NCBI GenBank assembly: GCA_016699855.1
Contig: CP064988.1
Coordinates: 1,116,001 to 1,180,000, forward strand
Length of the DNA: 64,000 nucleotides
Reading direction: 5' to 3'
From: Rhodospirillales bacterium
Lineage (GTDB): Bacteria > Pseudomonadota > Alphaproteobacteria > Reyranellales > Reyranellaceae
Made by a program: the position numbers and the translations under genes. Of the stretch, positions 29,106-40,776 are shown piece after piece; positions within the stretch are counted from its first letter, which is position 1; every line of letters begins with the position of its first letter. The notes beneath the pieces are model-generated. The model ran no database searches. It saw nothing but the letters and a program-made list of their open reading frames with translations, and was not told where the DNA came from.

Positions 29106-29690
29106 TCAGCCGGAGCGGCGCTTCAACTCGGCGATGAGGCCGTCGATGCCGTTGCGCTGGATGTAGGCGTTGAAATCCGACCGGCGCGTGATCGCCATGC
29201 TGATGCCTTCGACCGACACGTCGACGATGCGGCCCCCGACCAGCTCCCAGACCAGCTTGATCGGCGGCCCGTTGACCTGGATGATCTGGGCGTCGACCAG
29301 CTGCGCGCCGCCGTTCTGCGTGACCTTGCCGACCTGCAGCGACTGGCCGCCGTACTCCTTGAAGCGGTTGGAATAGGCCCGCACCTCGGCGCGTTCGAAC
29401 GCCTCCATGAAACGCTGGCGCTGCTCCTCGGTCGCGGCGTTCCAGTGCCGTCCCAGCACGGTGCGCGCGATCGACGGAATGTCGAAGCTGTCGCGGAACA
29501 CCGCCGTCAGCGTGCGCTCGCGCTCGGCGTCGGTGACGCCCGCCTTGACGGCGGCCAGCACGCGGTCGGCGGCGCCGTTGATCACGCCGGCGGCGTCCTG
29601 GGCTAACACGGTCCGCGCGCCCACCGCGGCGCCGGCGACACCAAACGTCAGGCGCGCCATGCCGCGGCGCGTCATCAACGTCCTCGACAC
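29106..29690 (-). CDS. MlaC-type phospholipid-binding periplasmic protein
   Basis: The 194-residue product belongs to the MlaC/Ttg2D family, which ferries phospholipids between outer and inner membranes. A Tat-like or Sec signal (MTRRGMARLTFGVAGAAVG) precedes the mature domain with SFDIPSIARTVLGRHWNAAT, RAYSNRFKEYGGQSLQVGKV and WELVGGRIVDVSVEGISM. A GTG start at 29690 is preferred since GGAGGGG lies just upstream; an ATG at 29675 is the alternative. It follows mlaA by 19 bases, so the lipid-transport pair is an operon. Confidence 0.9.
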   Translation of the reverse strand: MSRTLMTRRGMARLTFGVAGAAVGARTVLAQDAAGVINGAADRVLAAVKAGVTDAERERTLTAVFRDSFDIPSIARTVLGRHWNAATEEQRQRFMEAFERAEVRAYSNRFKEYGGQSLQVGKVTQNGGAQLVDAQIIQVNGPPIKLVWELVGGRIVDVSVEGISMAITRRSDFNAYIQRNGIDGLIAELKRRSG

Positions 29691-29709
29691 GATCCCCTCC
29701 GGATATGAA

Positions 29710-30501
29710 TCAGCGCGCGAGCCCAAGCTCGGCGCGGCCGCCCACCGACAGCGGCAGGGCCGCGGTCGCGACCACGCCGCGCTGGCGGATCTGCGCGGCG
29801 CGGCGCTGCGTGTAGGCGCTGCGGATCGCCGTGTAGTAGTCGACCGAGTTCTTCTCGATGTCGTCGAGCGCCTGCAGCGTGCGCGACCGGCTATCGATGG
29901 CGTCCGCGCCGGTGCGCACGTAGAGCAGCCAGTCGACGTCGAAATGGTGCGCGGCGACGCGGAACGGGTCGACCAGATGGTCGACCAGAAGGCCGACGGC
30001 GTCGCGGGCGTTGGACGGTCCGACCAGCGGCAGCACCAGGTACGGACCGCCATCCTCCGGCGGCGCCTTCGCCCAGACGCCGATCGTCTGGCCGAAATCC
30101 TCCTTGGTCGGCGGCAGGCCGATATCCTTGGCGACGTCGAACAGGCCGAGCAGGCCGATCGTGGAGTTGACGATGAAGCGGGCGACCGTCTGGGCGGCCC
30201 GGGTCGCCTCGCCCTGGGCGAGCTCGTTGATCGCGGTGACCGGCTCTCCGAGATTGTTCAGCGCGTTGCGAACGCCGCGCTGCGCGCCGTTCGGCGTCAG
30301 GTCGCGGTAGGTCACCGCGAGCGGCCGCAGGATGAACGTGTCGAGCGTCTTGTTGATCGCGAACATGAACCGGTTGGGCGTCTCCAACGGATCCCACGCG
30401 TCGCCGGATTCGGGCGCCGACGCGCAGCCGGAAACCAGCATGGCGGCCACCGCGATCGCGGCGACGCCGCGACGGATCCCCGTTACACAACCACCGAACA
30501 T
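29710..30501 (-). CDS. mlaA: MlaA (VacJ) outer-membrane lipoprotein
   Basis: The 263-residue lipoprotein has a signal peptide with a lipobox LVSGC (cysteine near residue 26), followed by the VacJ core WDPLETPNRFMFAINKTLD, GVRNALNNLGEPVTAINELA and EDFGQTIGVWAKAPPEDGG. It removes mislocalised phospholipids from the outer leaflet and hands them to MlaC, which is encoded immediately downstream. The alphaproteobacterial form with a C-terminal extension (YYTAIRSAYTQRRAAQIRQR) is present. Promoter shared divergently with the methionine operon. Confidence 0.93.
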   Translation of the reverse strand: MFGGCVTGIRRGVAAIAVAAMLVSGCASAPESGDAWDPLETPNRFMFAINKTLDTFILRPLAVTYRDLTPNGAQRGVRNALNNLGEPVTAINELAQGEATRAAQTVARFIVNSTIGLLGLFDVAKDIGLPPTKEDFGQTIGVWAKAPPEDGGPYLVLPLVGPSNARDAVGLLVDHLVDPFRVAAHHFDVDWLLYVRTGADAIDSRSRTLQALDDIEKNSVDYYTAIRSAYTQRRAAQIRQRGVVATAALPLSVGGRAELGLAR

Positions 30502-30716
30502 GCCGATTGTTCCCGCCAACAACCCGAGGGCGCGCGGCACAAACGCCGCGCGGTTCGTTCCTTCGGTCGCGTAACGCCTTCCTCGCCCGGCGCATCGCCG
30601 CCGGTCGAGGCGGCAAAACCACGCCCCGGGCATGTCTATAGCACGCCCGGCGGCGATCCGTCACTGCCGGACGTTTGGGCGATGTGGCTAACCTTGAGAG
30701 ATTTCTCTTGTGGTAG

Positions 30717-30736
30717 ATATAAGAATATATTTATAT
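30717..30736 (+). promoter_or_regulatory. AT-rich palindrome upstream of the methionine operon, probable operator
   Basis: ATATAA-N8-TTATAT is an inverted repeat in a 30-base A/T island, ending 7 bases before the ATG of the ArsR-methyltransferase gene. In such a GC-rich genome it stands out. It probably overlaps the promoter and is the natural candidate for self-regulation by the ArsR-type domain. Confidence 0.6.
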
Positions 30737-30743
30737 GTAAAGC

Positions 30744-31745
30744 ATGGAAGAGACACTCGCTGTGCTCAGAGCGATGGCCGAGGAAACGCGACTGCGGATT
30801 CTTGCGTTGGCCGCGCGTGACCAGCTCACGGTGAGCGAGATTGTCGACGTGCTCGGCCAGTCGCAGCCGCGCGTCTCGCGCCATCTCAAACTCATGGTGG
30901 AGGCTGGCCTGCTCGAACGGGCGCGCGAAGGCCAGTGGGCGTATTTCCGGCTGGCGCGGGCCAGCGGCCATGCCGCGACGCTGGCGCGCGACCTCGCCGC
31001 GCGGCTGCCGATGGACGATGGCGTGCTCGCCGCCGACCAGGCGCGGCTCGACGATCTGAAGCGACGGCGCGAGAACCGGGCGGTCGCCTATTTCCGGCGC
31101 AACGCCGAGCGCTGGGACCAGCTGCGCGCGTTGCACGTCGCCGATGGCGAGATCGAGGCGGCGCTCCTGGCGCATCTGCCCGGACGGGGCGAGACCCTGC
31201 TCGACATCGGCACCGGAACCGGCCGCATCCTCGAGATCATGGCGCCGCGCTTCGACCGCGTCATCGGCATCGACCAGTCGCGCGAGATGCTGGCCGTCGC
31301 CCGCGCCAACCTGGCGCGTTCCGGCTTGGCCAACGCCGAGATCCGGCGCGGCGACATGTACGCCCTGCCGCTGCCGGCCGCCGCCGTCGACGTCGTGACG
31401 ATCCACCAGGTGCTGCACTACGCCGAGGATCCCGCGGCGGTGCTGCGCGAGGCGGCCCGCGTGTTGGCGCCGGGCGGCGTCGCGTTGGTCGTCGATTTCG
31501 CGCCGCACGACCTCGTCGAGCTGCGCCGCGAGCACGCCCACGTCCATCTCGGCTTCGCCGACAACCAGGTCGAGGGCTGGCTGACGGCGGCCGGCTTCGC
31601 TGTCGAGCCCCCCACCCGTCTGCCCGGCCAGCGTCTGATGGTCGGCGTCTGGCGGGCGCGCCGCCTCCCGGCCGCGCCCGCGATCACCAACGCCGCCCGG
31701 ACGTCCGCCGGCGACCCGGCCGCCGCGAGGAGCTCCGCGCCATGA
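30744..31745 (+). CDS. ArsR-type regulator fused to a SAM-dependent methyltransferase
   Basis: The 333-residue protein joins an ArsR winged helix (residues about 1-85; RAMAEETRLRILALAARDQ, LGQSQPRVSRHLKLMVEAGL) to a class I methyltransferase domain (about 110-300; LLDIGTGTGRILEIMAPRFD, VLHYAEDPAAVLREAARVLA). It heads the metF-metH operon, its stop overlapping the metF start by ATGA. ArsR-like regulators sensing SAH/SAM are known to control methionine cycle genes in proteobacteria, so the methyltransferase domain may serve as the SAM/SAH sensor. That role is inference. Confidence 0.9.
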   Translation: MEETLAVLRAMAEETRLRILALAARDQLTVSEIVDVLGQSQPRVSRHLKLMVEAGLLERAREGQWAYFRLARASGHAATLARDLAARLPMDDGVLAADQARLDDLKRRRENRAVAYFRRNAERWDQLRALHVADGEIEAALLAHLPGRGETLLDIGTGTGRILEIMAPRFDRVIGIDQSREMLAVARANLARSGLANAEIRRGDMYALPLPAAAVDVVTIHQVLHYAEDPAAVLREAARVLAPGGVALVVDFAPHDLVELRREHAHVHLGFADNQVEGWLTAAGFAVEPPTRLPGQRLMVGVWRARRLPAAPAITNAARTSAGDPAAARSSAP

Positions 31746-32674
31746 CGCCCGATCAAGGCGTGTCGCCCGCGCCGGCGACGCCGTCCACCTTCCCCGCGCG
31801 CGCGCCGTCGTCGCTGGCGGTGTCGTTCGAGTTCTTCCCGCCCAAGACCGACGCGATGGCCGAGACGCTGTGGCAATCCGTCGAGCGGCTGGCGCCGCTG
31901 CGGCCGGCGTTCTTCTCGGTCACCTACGGCGCCGGCGGCTCGACCCGGCAACGCACCCACGAGACGGTCGTGCGCATGAAGCGCGAGACCGGTATCGATC
32001 CCGCCGCCCACCTGACCTGCGTCGGCGCCACGAAGGGCGAAATCGACGACGTGGCGCGCGCCTATTGGGACGCCGGCATCCGCCACGTCGTGGCGCTGCG
32101 CGGCGATCCACCGTCGGGCATGGGCGGCAAGTACACCGCGCATCCCGGCGGCTACGCCAACGCCGCCGAGCTGGTCGCCGGCCTCAAGCGCATCGGCGAT
32201 TTCCAGATCAGCGTCGCCGGCTATCCCGAGCGCCATCCCGACTCCGCGGACACCGCCGCCGATCTCGCCAACCTCAAGCGCAAGGTCGACGCCGGCGCCG
32301 ACCGCTGCATCACGCAGTTCTTCTTCGAGGCGGACGATTTCCTGCGCTTCCGCGACCAGGCATGGACCGCCGGCGTGCGCGTGCCGATCGTGCCGGGGGT
32401 GGTGCCGGTGAGCAATTTCACCCAGGTCCGACGCATCGCCGGACTTTGCGGCGCGCGCGTGCCGGACTGGCTGGCGGACCTGTTCGAGGGCCTCGACGAC
32501 GACCTCGAGACCCGGCGCATGATCGCCGCCACCGTGGCCGGCGACCTGTGCCGCCGGCTCCAGTCCGAGGGCGTCGGCGCGTTCCACTTCTACACGCTCA
32601 ACCGCGCGGACCTGACGTTCGCGATCTGCCATCTGCTGGGCGTGCGCCCGGCCAAACGGACACTCCAGGCATGA
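31742..32674 (+). CDS. metF: 5,10-methylenetetrahydrofolate reductase
   Basis: The 310-residue TIM-barrel flavoprotein reduces methylene-THF to methyl-THF, the methyl donor for methionine synthase. It shows SFEFFPPKTDAMAETLW (catalytic glutamate in the FEFFPPK motif), FFSVTYGAGGSTRQRTHE, HVVALRGDPPSGMG and RCITQFFFEADDFLRF. The N-terminal about 25 residues are a low-complexity extension. It overlaps the preceding gene and the following metH gene each by ATGA, so translation of all is coupled. Confidence 0.96.
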   Translation: MTPDQGVSPAPATPSTFPARAPSSLAVSFEFFPPKTDAMAETLWQSVERLAPLRPAFFSVTYGAGGSTRQRTHETVVRMKRETGIDPAAHLTCVGATKGEIDDVARAYWDAGIRHVVALRGDPPSGMGGKYTAHPGGYANAAELVAGLKRIGDFQISVAGYPERHPDSADTAADLANLKRKVDAGADRCITQFFFEADDFLRFRDQAWTAGVRVPIVPGVVPVSNFTQVRRIAGLCGARVPDWLADLFEGLDDDLETRRMIAATVAGDLCRRLQSEGVGAFHFYTLNRADLTFAICHLLGVRPAKRTLQA

Positions 32675-33725
32675 ACCGCGAAGAGAAGGCCGAGCTGCTG
32701 CTGGCCGCGGCGCGCGAGCGCATCCTCGTCAAGGACGGACCCTACGGATCGATGATCCAGGGCTACCGCCTCGACGAGGAGGGCTACCGCGGCGGCCGCG
32801 CCTTCAACCACGACCAGAAGGGCGACAACGACCTGCTGAACGTGACGCGGCCGGAGATCGTCGGCGAGATCTGCGACGCCTATCTCGCGGCCGGCGCCGA
32901 CATCGTGGCCACCAACACCTTCAACGCCAACGCCATCAGCCTGTCCGACTACGGCATCCAGTCGATGGCCCGCGAGATCAACCTCGCCGCCGCCGCGATC
33001 ACGCGCGAGCACGCCGACCGCTGGACGGCGCGCGACCCGGCGAAGCCGCGCTTCGTCGCCGGCGCGCTCGGGCCGACGCCGAAGACGCTCTCGATCTCCC
33101 CCGACGTCAACAACCCCGGCTACCGCGCCGTCGGCTTCGACGAGATGAAGGGGGTCTACCGCGAGCAGATCGACGGGCTGCTCGACGGCGGCGTCGACTT
33201 CATCCTGGTCGAGACCGTGTTCGACACGCTCAACGCCAAGGCCGCGCTGGTGGCGGCCGACGAGGCCGCCGAGGAACGCGGCGAGACGCTGCCGGTGATG
33301 GTGTCGATGACGCTGACGGACCTCGCCGGCCGCAACCTCTCAGGCCAGACCGTCGACGCCTTCTGGCACTCGATCCGCCACGTGAGGCCGTTGACCATGG
33401 GCCTGAACTGCTCGTTCGGCGCCACCGAGCTGCAGCCCTACGTCGCCGACATGAACGGCCGCGTCGACAGCCTTGTCTGCGTCTACCCCAACGCCGGTCT
33501 GCCCAACGACATGGGCAGCTACGACGAGCCGCCGGAGCTGACGGCGAAGCTGGTGCGCAAATGGGCCGAGGCCGGCTGGATCAACGTGGTCGGCGGCTGC
33601 TGCGGCACCACGCCGCCGCACATCAAGGCGATCGCCGACGCCGTGCGCGGCCTGCCGCCGCGCCGTCCGCCCGTGCTGCCGCCGGCGCTGCGGTTGTCGG
33701 GCATGGAAGCCGTGAGTTTCATGTG

Positions 33726-33726
<1 letters not shown>
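32671..33726 (+). CDS. Methionine synthase, homocysteine-binding part (MetH N-terminal domain as separate protein)
   Basis: The 351-residue protein is the Hcy-binding barrel of cobalamin-dependent methionine synthase. The zinc ligands are visible as GLNCSFGATELQ and VVGGCCGTTPPHI. Early motifs DGPYGSMIQGYRLDEEGYRG and VATNTFNANAISLSDYG are standard for MetH. The gene stops (ATGTGATG) one base into the ATG of the gene for the remaining MetH domains, so the enzyme is made as two chains. Split MetH is known in other alphaproteobacteria. Confidence 0.95.
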
Positions 33727-36352
<2,626 letters not shown>

Positions 36353-36490
36353 GTTCCGGTCGCTCCGGCGGCGTTCGCGGGGCGGTGGATTTCGAGACCC
36401 GCGCGCCGCGCGCCGGACAATTTGGAATCACGCCGCCACGGCATCGGATCGTTTTCGGGCGGCCTCCGCGAAGCCGGATTCGCGTTTTGT

Positions 36491-36513
36491 ATATTGTATT
36501 TTGTATACAATAT
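36491..36513. promoter_or_regulatory. Perfect AT-rich inverted repeat between convergent genes
   Basis: ATATTGTAT-N5-ATACAATAT is a perfect inverted repeat inside a 40-base A/T-rich island between the converging metH and VOC genes. Its centre TTGTATACAA looks like a GntR-type operator, but no gene starts nearby on either strand. Role unknown. Confidence 0.5.
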
Positions 36514-36613
36514 GCAAAATCGCGCTTTTTGACGCTGTGAGCGCTCCCTTTCGACGATCCGCCCCCAAACGCACCCTACGGGCGACCGGCGCCGAGCGCC
36601 GGCCACAGCTCCG

Positions 36614-37471
36614 TCAACGTGGCGCGGCGACGAGGTGTTTGCGGCCCGACCACTCCCACGCGACCGTCGTGCGCGAGACGCCCAGCAGCAGGCCGCCGAG
36701 CTCCTTCGGATGCACCCAGCCGCCGTCGCGCTCGGTGGCGGCGTCCTTGCCGCGCGGCGTCCAGCGCGATTTCGAGTCCATCAGCGCGGCGTGGACGCCC
36801 GGCCAGTCGTGGACCTCGACATAGGCCATGTAGAGCGAGTCGCCGCGGCGGGCGGTGAAGCGGCCCATGGCGCTGTCCGGCCCGGTGACCTGCGACAGCT
36901 CGATGCGGTCCAGCCGGTTGGGCGGATCGAACAACGTCAGCGTGCCCTCGTAGGCGAAGCGGTGGCTGCCGATCTTCGAGAAGCGCGACGGGTCGAGGCC
37001 GAACAAACCGCTGTAGATCGCCGCCGCCGTCCGCCAGTCGCTGACCAGCGTGTTGGTCGTCTCGTACAGGAACGAGGCGCGCCCGACGCGCGGCCGGTAG
37101 GTGCTGGGCGAGATCACGAATGGCACGCCGGGCGTGTGCGGCGGGCCGAAGTAGAGCTGCTCGCCCTCGCGCGCGGTGGTCACGCCGAGCTGGTCGAGCC
37201 GGCGTTCGAGCGCCGCGACGTCGACCGTCGAGTAGCCGGCGGTCATCAGCGATTCGCCCCACTTCGCCAGATGGTCGCCGACGCGGCCGGCGCCGTCGGG
37301 CTCGCACAGCTCGATCTCGCTCTCGCCCAGCGCCAGGATCAGACGCTTCGCGCCGAGATGGCGGCTGGAATCCTCGCGCGCGGTCTCGGCGCCGAAGATA
37401 CGGCGGTATCCCTCGGCGGCCTTGTGGCGGTCGATGACCGCGACCTGAACGCGGTCGCAACGGTCGAGCAT
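36614..37471 (-). CDS. VOC-superfamily (glyoxalase/dioxygenase-like) protein
   Basis: The 285-residue protein consists of two vicinal-oxygen-chelate modules. The first begins DRVQVAVIDRHKAAEGYRRI and the second carries FLYETTNTLVSDWRTAAAIY and DSLYMAYVEVHDWPGVHAAL. Such folds serve in glyoxalases, extradiol dioxygenases and isomerases using a metal held by His/Glu residues. No exact subfamily is recognised. Its stop is convergent with metH. The next gene upstream is 28 bases away on the same strand. Confidence 0.8.
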   Translation of the reverse strand: MLDRCDRVQVAVIDRHKAAEGYRRIFGAETAREDSSRHLGAKRLILALGESEIELCEPDGAGRVGDHLAKWGESLMTAGYSTVDVAALERRLDQLGVTTAREGEQLYFGPPHTPGVPFVISPSTYRPRVGRASFLYETTNTLVSDWRTAAAIYSGLFGLDPSRFSKIGSHRFAYEGTLTLFDPPNRLDRIELSQVTGPDSAMGRFTARRGDSLYMAYVEVHDWPGVHAALMDSKSRWTPRGKDAATERDGGWVHPKELGGLLLGVSRTTVAWEWSGRKHLVAAPR

Positions 37472-37499
37472 GGCGTTCCGTCCCCCGGATCGGCGTTGG

Positions 37500-38048
37500 C
37501 TATTTCCGCAGCGGGCGGAACGAGTCGAGGAAGCCCTTCACGCTGGGTTCCGCCTCGGCCCAGCGCGCCGAGGTGATGAAGGCCTCTACCTTGTAGACGT
37601 TGTCGGCGGTGACGCAGACGCGCGCGGCGTAGACCATCTCGTCGGCCAGTCGCGCCTGGATCGACTTGCCGATCGCCTCCTGGGGGCAGCCCTGCGCCTC
37701 GTCGCGCTCGACCTTCTCCGGCTTCGCGGCCTCGAGCATGCGCTTGACCGAGAGGCCGAGGATCTCCTCGGCGGCGATGCCGGTGCGCGTCGACGCGGGG
37801 ATGCGCACCGCCGTCACGCTGTAGGTCTCCTCCGGATTGCCGGTGACGTAGTGGCGCGCCGGCAGGCCGCCGTCCTTCCAGTCGCGGCCCTTCACGACGT
37901 TGGGCACGCGCACCGCGAAGCCGTCCTCGGTGGCGACGTGCTCCTTCCACTGGTCGAACGGCGGCAGCGCGCCGAGCTGGGCGTGGGCGGCGCCGACGGC
38001 GCCGAGGACCGCGGCGAACGCCGCCGCGCGCGCGGGACGCGGGATCAT
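37500..38048 (-). CDS. Exported protein of unknown function
   Basis: The 182-residue product has a signal peptide (MIPRPARAAAFAAVLGAVGA, cleaved near AHAQ) and a mature domain with WKEHVATEDGFAVRVPNVVK and AARVCVTADNVYKVEAFITS, ending VKGFLDSFRPLRK. This resembles small periplasmic proteins with a SHOCT/DUF1795-like strand pattern but no firm family was recognised. Its ATG overlaps the stop of the FkbM gene by four bases (ATGA), so the two are translated together. Confidence 0.75.
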   Translation of the reverse strand: MIPRPARAAAFAAVLGAVGAAHAQLGALPPFDQWKEHVATEDGFAVRVPNVVKGRDWKDGGLPARHYVTGNPEETYSVTAVRIPASTRTGIAAEEILGLSVKRMLEAAKPEKVERDEAQGCPQEAIGKSIQARLADEMVYAARVCVTADNVYKVEAFITSARWAEAEPSVKGFLDSFRPLRK

Positions 38049-39073
38049 GCCGGGTCTCCGGCCGGCGTTTCGCGGCGCTGGCGTTGCGCCTGCAGCGCGA
38101 CGTCGTCGGGGCCGGACACGGCGCGCATGTTGCGGATCTCCGCGCCGTCGCCCTTCGGCAGGCCGAGCATGTTGCACGACACCGTGTTGCCGAACACGTT
38201 GTTGGCGTTGCCGGCGAAGTTGCGCGGGTTGAACAGCGGCGGCGTGTGCCAGAACAGCCGGTAGCCGAGCCCCAGCAGATGCGAGATCAGCGCCGGCGAG
38301 CCGGCGCCGCCGTTGTTCTCCAGATAGAGCCGCGGCTGGTGGCGCGCGATGGTCGCGGCGGCGCCCTTGAGCACCTCCAGCTCCATGCCCTCGACGTCGG
38401 CCTTGATCAGCGCGCAGCGCGGCAGCTCGAACGAGTCGATGGTGGCGACCGGCACGCGCTCGCCGGCACCGTCGCGGCGCAGCGCGATGCCGCCGTAGTT
38501 GCCGGCGCGCGCGTAGTCGAGCGGCGGCACCACCGCGACGCCCGGCTCGGCGCCCAGCGCGCACCACGGCGTGACCACGTTGGCGAGACCGTTCATGGCG
38601 ACGTTGGCGCACAGTGTCTGGTGCACGAGGCGCTGCGGCTCGACCGCCAGCAGCCAGCCCTGGGGCCCGAGATGGCGCGCCAGCGGCACGGTGTCGGCGC
38701 CGATATTGGCGCCGGCCTCGACCACCATGTCGCCGGGCTTGGCCAGCTTGGTCAGGAACTGGACCTCGACCTCGCCGTACTCGCCGTAGAGATCGAGGCT
38801 GCGGCCGATATAGATGTCGCGGGCGTTGTAGAGGAACTGGCCGTAGCGACAGGCCTTGACGCGGTACTCCAGCCCGGCGGCGACCGCGGCGGGCGGCGCC
38901 CCGGCGGACGGCGCCCCGGCGGACGGCGTGCCCGCGGCGGGAGCGGTGGCCTGCTTGGCGGCTTGCCGGTGCGCCGCGGTCTCGCCGAGCCGGGCCGGCG
39001 GCGCCTCCTTGGGCAGCGGCACGCCGTACGACAGCTCCTCCGGCGTGAGGCCGATCTCCTGCTCCAACGACAT
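38045..39073 (-). CDS. FkbM-family methyltransferase
   Basis: The 342-residue protein contains the SAM-binding strand DMVVEAGANIGADTVPLARH, then LLAVEPQRLVHQTLCANVAM and the FkbM-typical ATIDSFELPRCALIKADVEG with MELEVLKGAAATIARHQPRL. Family members methylate hydroxyls of polyketides or glycans; the substrate here is unknown. A 70-residue N-terminal extension contains a short AGAPSAGAPSAGAPPA low-complexity repeat. It ends in an overlap with the exported protein gene. Confidence 0.88.
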   Translation of the reverse strand: MSLEQEIGLTPEELSYGVPLPKEAPPARLGETAAHRQAAKQATAPAAGTPSAGAPSAGAPPAAVAAGLEYRVKACRYGQFLYNARDIYIGRSLDLYGEYGEVEVQFLTKLAKPGDMVVEAGANIGADTVPLARHLGPQGWLLAVEPQRLVHQTLCANVAMNGLANVVTPWCALGAEPGVAVVPPLDYARAGNYGGIALRRDGAGERVPVATIDSFELPRCALIKADVEGMELEVLKGAAATIARHQPRLYLENNGGAGSPALISHLLGLGYRLFWHTPPLFNPRNFAGNANNVFGNTVSCNMLGLPKGDGAEIRNMRAVSGPDDVALQAQRQRRETPAGDPA

Positions 39074-39176
39074 GCGCCGACGCCTTCCGATCCGTTACGC
39101 GACTGAGGTCATCGTACCGCATCCAAGCCGCTGCCGCGAGGGGCGGGACTTTTGCACCCGGGTCATGCGGCTTGTT

Positions 39177-39246
39177 CCCTCTCCGCCGCGCAGCGGGGGA
39201 GAGGGTGGGGCCCACGCCGAAGGCGTGGGAGGGTGAGGTGGTGGTC
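39177..39246. repeat. 70-bp palindromic repeat of a second family, copy A
   Basis: Starts CCCTCTCCGCCGCGCAGCGG, continues GGGAGAGGGTGGGGCCC, a small hairpin CCCACGCCGAAGGCGTGGG and GTGAGGTGGTGGTC. It recurs in inverse orientation at 39358-39427 and in part at 51782. The 112 bases between copies A and B hold nothing else recognisable. Confidence 0.8.
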
Positions 39247-39357
39247 GGACAGGTAGGGACGCCGACAGTGGGTCGACGAGCCCGACACACACGGCATCGA
39301 CCGAAAGGCGTTCGATACCAACTCATGCGATCGTCCCATCGCGACCACACCCGATAC

Positions 39358-39427
39358 GACGACCACCTCACCCTTCCCGCGCTCCGCGCGGGCCCCTTCC
39401 CTCTCCCCCGCTGCGCGGCGGAGAGGT
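39358..39427. repeat. 70-bp palindromic repeat of the second family, copy B (inverted)
   Basis: This is the reverse complement of copy A with changes in the internal hairpin (CCCGCGCTCCGCGCGGG) that keep base pairing. Together copies A and B form a REP-pair (BIME-like) just left of the IS481-type element. Confidence 0.8.
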
Positions 39428-39449
39428 GTCTGGATCGGGGTGATGGTTC

Positions 39450-40735
39450 ACAGAAAAGTCCGGGCGGATGGGTAACAGTGGGGGCATGCGATGGAGGTGT
39501 GCATGCCGTGGTCGGAGACGAGCGCGATGGAGAGCAGGGAACGTCTGGTGAGGGACTGGCTGAGGGGCGACGCGACGGTGAGCGAGCTCGGTCGGCGGCA
39601 CGGTGTGAGCCGGCGGACGGTGTACGCGACGCTGGCGCGGTACGACGCGGAGGGCGTGGCGGGTCTGAAGGAGCGTTCGCACGCGGCGCGCCACCATCCG
39701 AACGCGATGGGCGAGGCGGTGGAGCGGCGGCTGGTGGAGCTGCGCGGGGAGCGTCCGACGTGGGGACCGAAGAAGCTGCTGGCGTGGCTGTCGGCGCGCG
39801 AGCCGGAGGTCCGGTGGCCCGGGCGGAGCGCGGCGGCGGCGGCGTTGTCGCGGCACGGTCTGACGGCGAAGCGGCGGACGGAGCGGAGCTGGCGTCCGCA
39901 GGGCGACGATCTGGGGACGGGCGAGCGTCCGAACGACGTGTGGTGCGTGGACTTCAAGGGGCTGGTGGCGGACGCGCGACGCGCGGCGGCTGGATCCCGC
40001 TGAGCCTGAGCGACCACCGCAGCCGCCGCCGTGCTGCGGCTGGTGGCGGTGGAGCGCTGCGACTTCGCGACGGTGCGGACGGTGCTGTCGGGGGCGTTCC
40101 GCGAGCACGGGCTGCCGCTGTCGCTGCGCTCGGACAACGGGCCGCCGTTCGCGGGCCAGCGGGATGGGCGGGATCGGGCGCCTGGCGGTGTGGCTGGTGC
40201 GGGCCGGGGTCCGGCCGGAGCGGATCGCGCCGGGCCGGCCGCAGCAGAACGGCCGGCACGAGCGGCTGCATCTGACGGTGCAGCAGGACACGGTGCTGCC
40301 GGTGGCGCGGGACCGGCGCGAGCAGCAGCGCCGGTTCGCGGCGTTCACGCGGATGTTCAACGAGGAGCGGCCGCACGAGGCGCTGGACATGGCGACGCCG
40401 TCGAAGGTGTGGAGCCCGGAGCCCGCGTCCGTGGGACGGCGAGCTGCGCGCGCCGGAGTATCCGGCCGGATGGGAGGCGCGGGCGGTCAGGAGCAACGGC
40501 GAGGTTCGCTGGGGCGGGGAGATGGTGTTCCTGAGCGAGACGCTGGCCGGCGAGACGGTCGGCTTCGAGCCGACCGCGCGCGACGGCGTGTGGGTGGTGC
40601 GCTATGGTCCGATGCGTCTGGCGGCGATCGACGCCAAGAAAAGTGAGCCGCCTGCGCCAGGGTTAACCCCCGGCGCAGGCGCGGCCCGGCCCTCCAGCCG
40701 GGTGATGTGTTAGCCATCCGCCCGGACGCTTCTGT
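39450..40735 (+). mobile_element. IS481-family insertion sequence, decayed
   Basis: A transposase gene is bounded by 28-base imperfect terminal inverted repeats: 39450-39477 (ACAGAA-AA-GTCCGGGCGGATGG) and the inverse at 40708-40735, differing in three positions. A second copy of the inner motif, GTTACCCATCCGCC, follows at 40734-40747, so the right end carries the motif twice, 25 bases apart. A hairpin at 40650-40680 (GCCTGCGCC / GGCGCAGGC) near the right end resembles a terminator. No clear target duplication was found. The 1.29 kb length fits the family. Confidence 0.85.
39491..40713 (+). pseudogene. IS481-family transposase with about four frameshifts
   Basis: The parts in order are: an N-terminal helix-turn-helix (RLVRDWLRGDATVSELGRRH, GVSRRTVYATLARYDAEGVA), the first catalytic Asp in NDVWCVDFKG, the second in LSLRSDNGPPFAG, and the third acid in PQQNGRHERLHLTVQQDT, then a C-terminal TALDMATPSKVW-like segment and EMVFLSETLAGETVGFEPT ending at 40713. 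Frame changes occur near 39960, 40030, 40160 and 40432. With this many breaks no functional DDE transposase can be made from the sequence as given. Confidence 0.88.
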
Positions 40736-40776
40736 TACCCATCCGCCAGTTCGCACAGAGGGAGAAAACGCGCCGA

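Noticed and set aside
30502..30743. SAM-type riboswitch upstream of the methionine operon
   Set aside because: No conserved SAM-II or SAM-I core was recognised, and the AT-rich palindrome leaves little leader. The control is more likely by the ArsR-type regulator.
39172..40275. A 367-codon plus-strand frame across the repeats and IS481 element
   Set aside because: Gly/Arg-rich shadow of the frameshifted transposase; only a short part contributes true transposase sequence.
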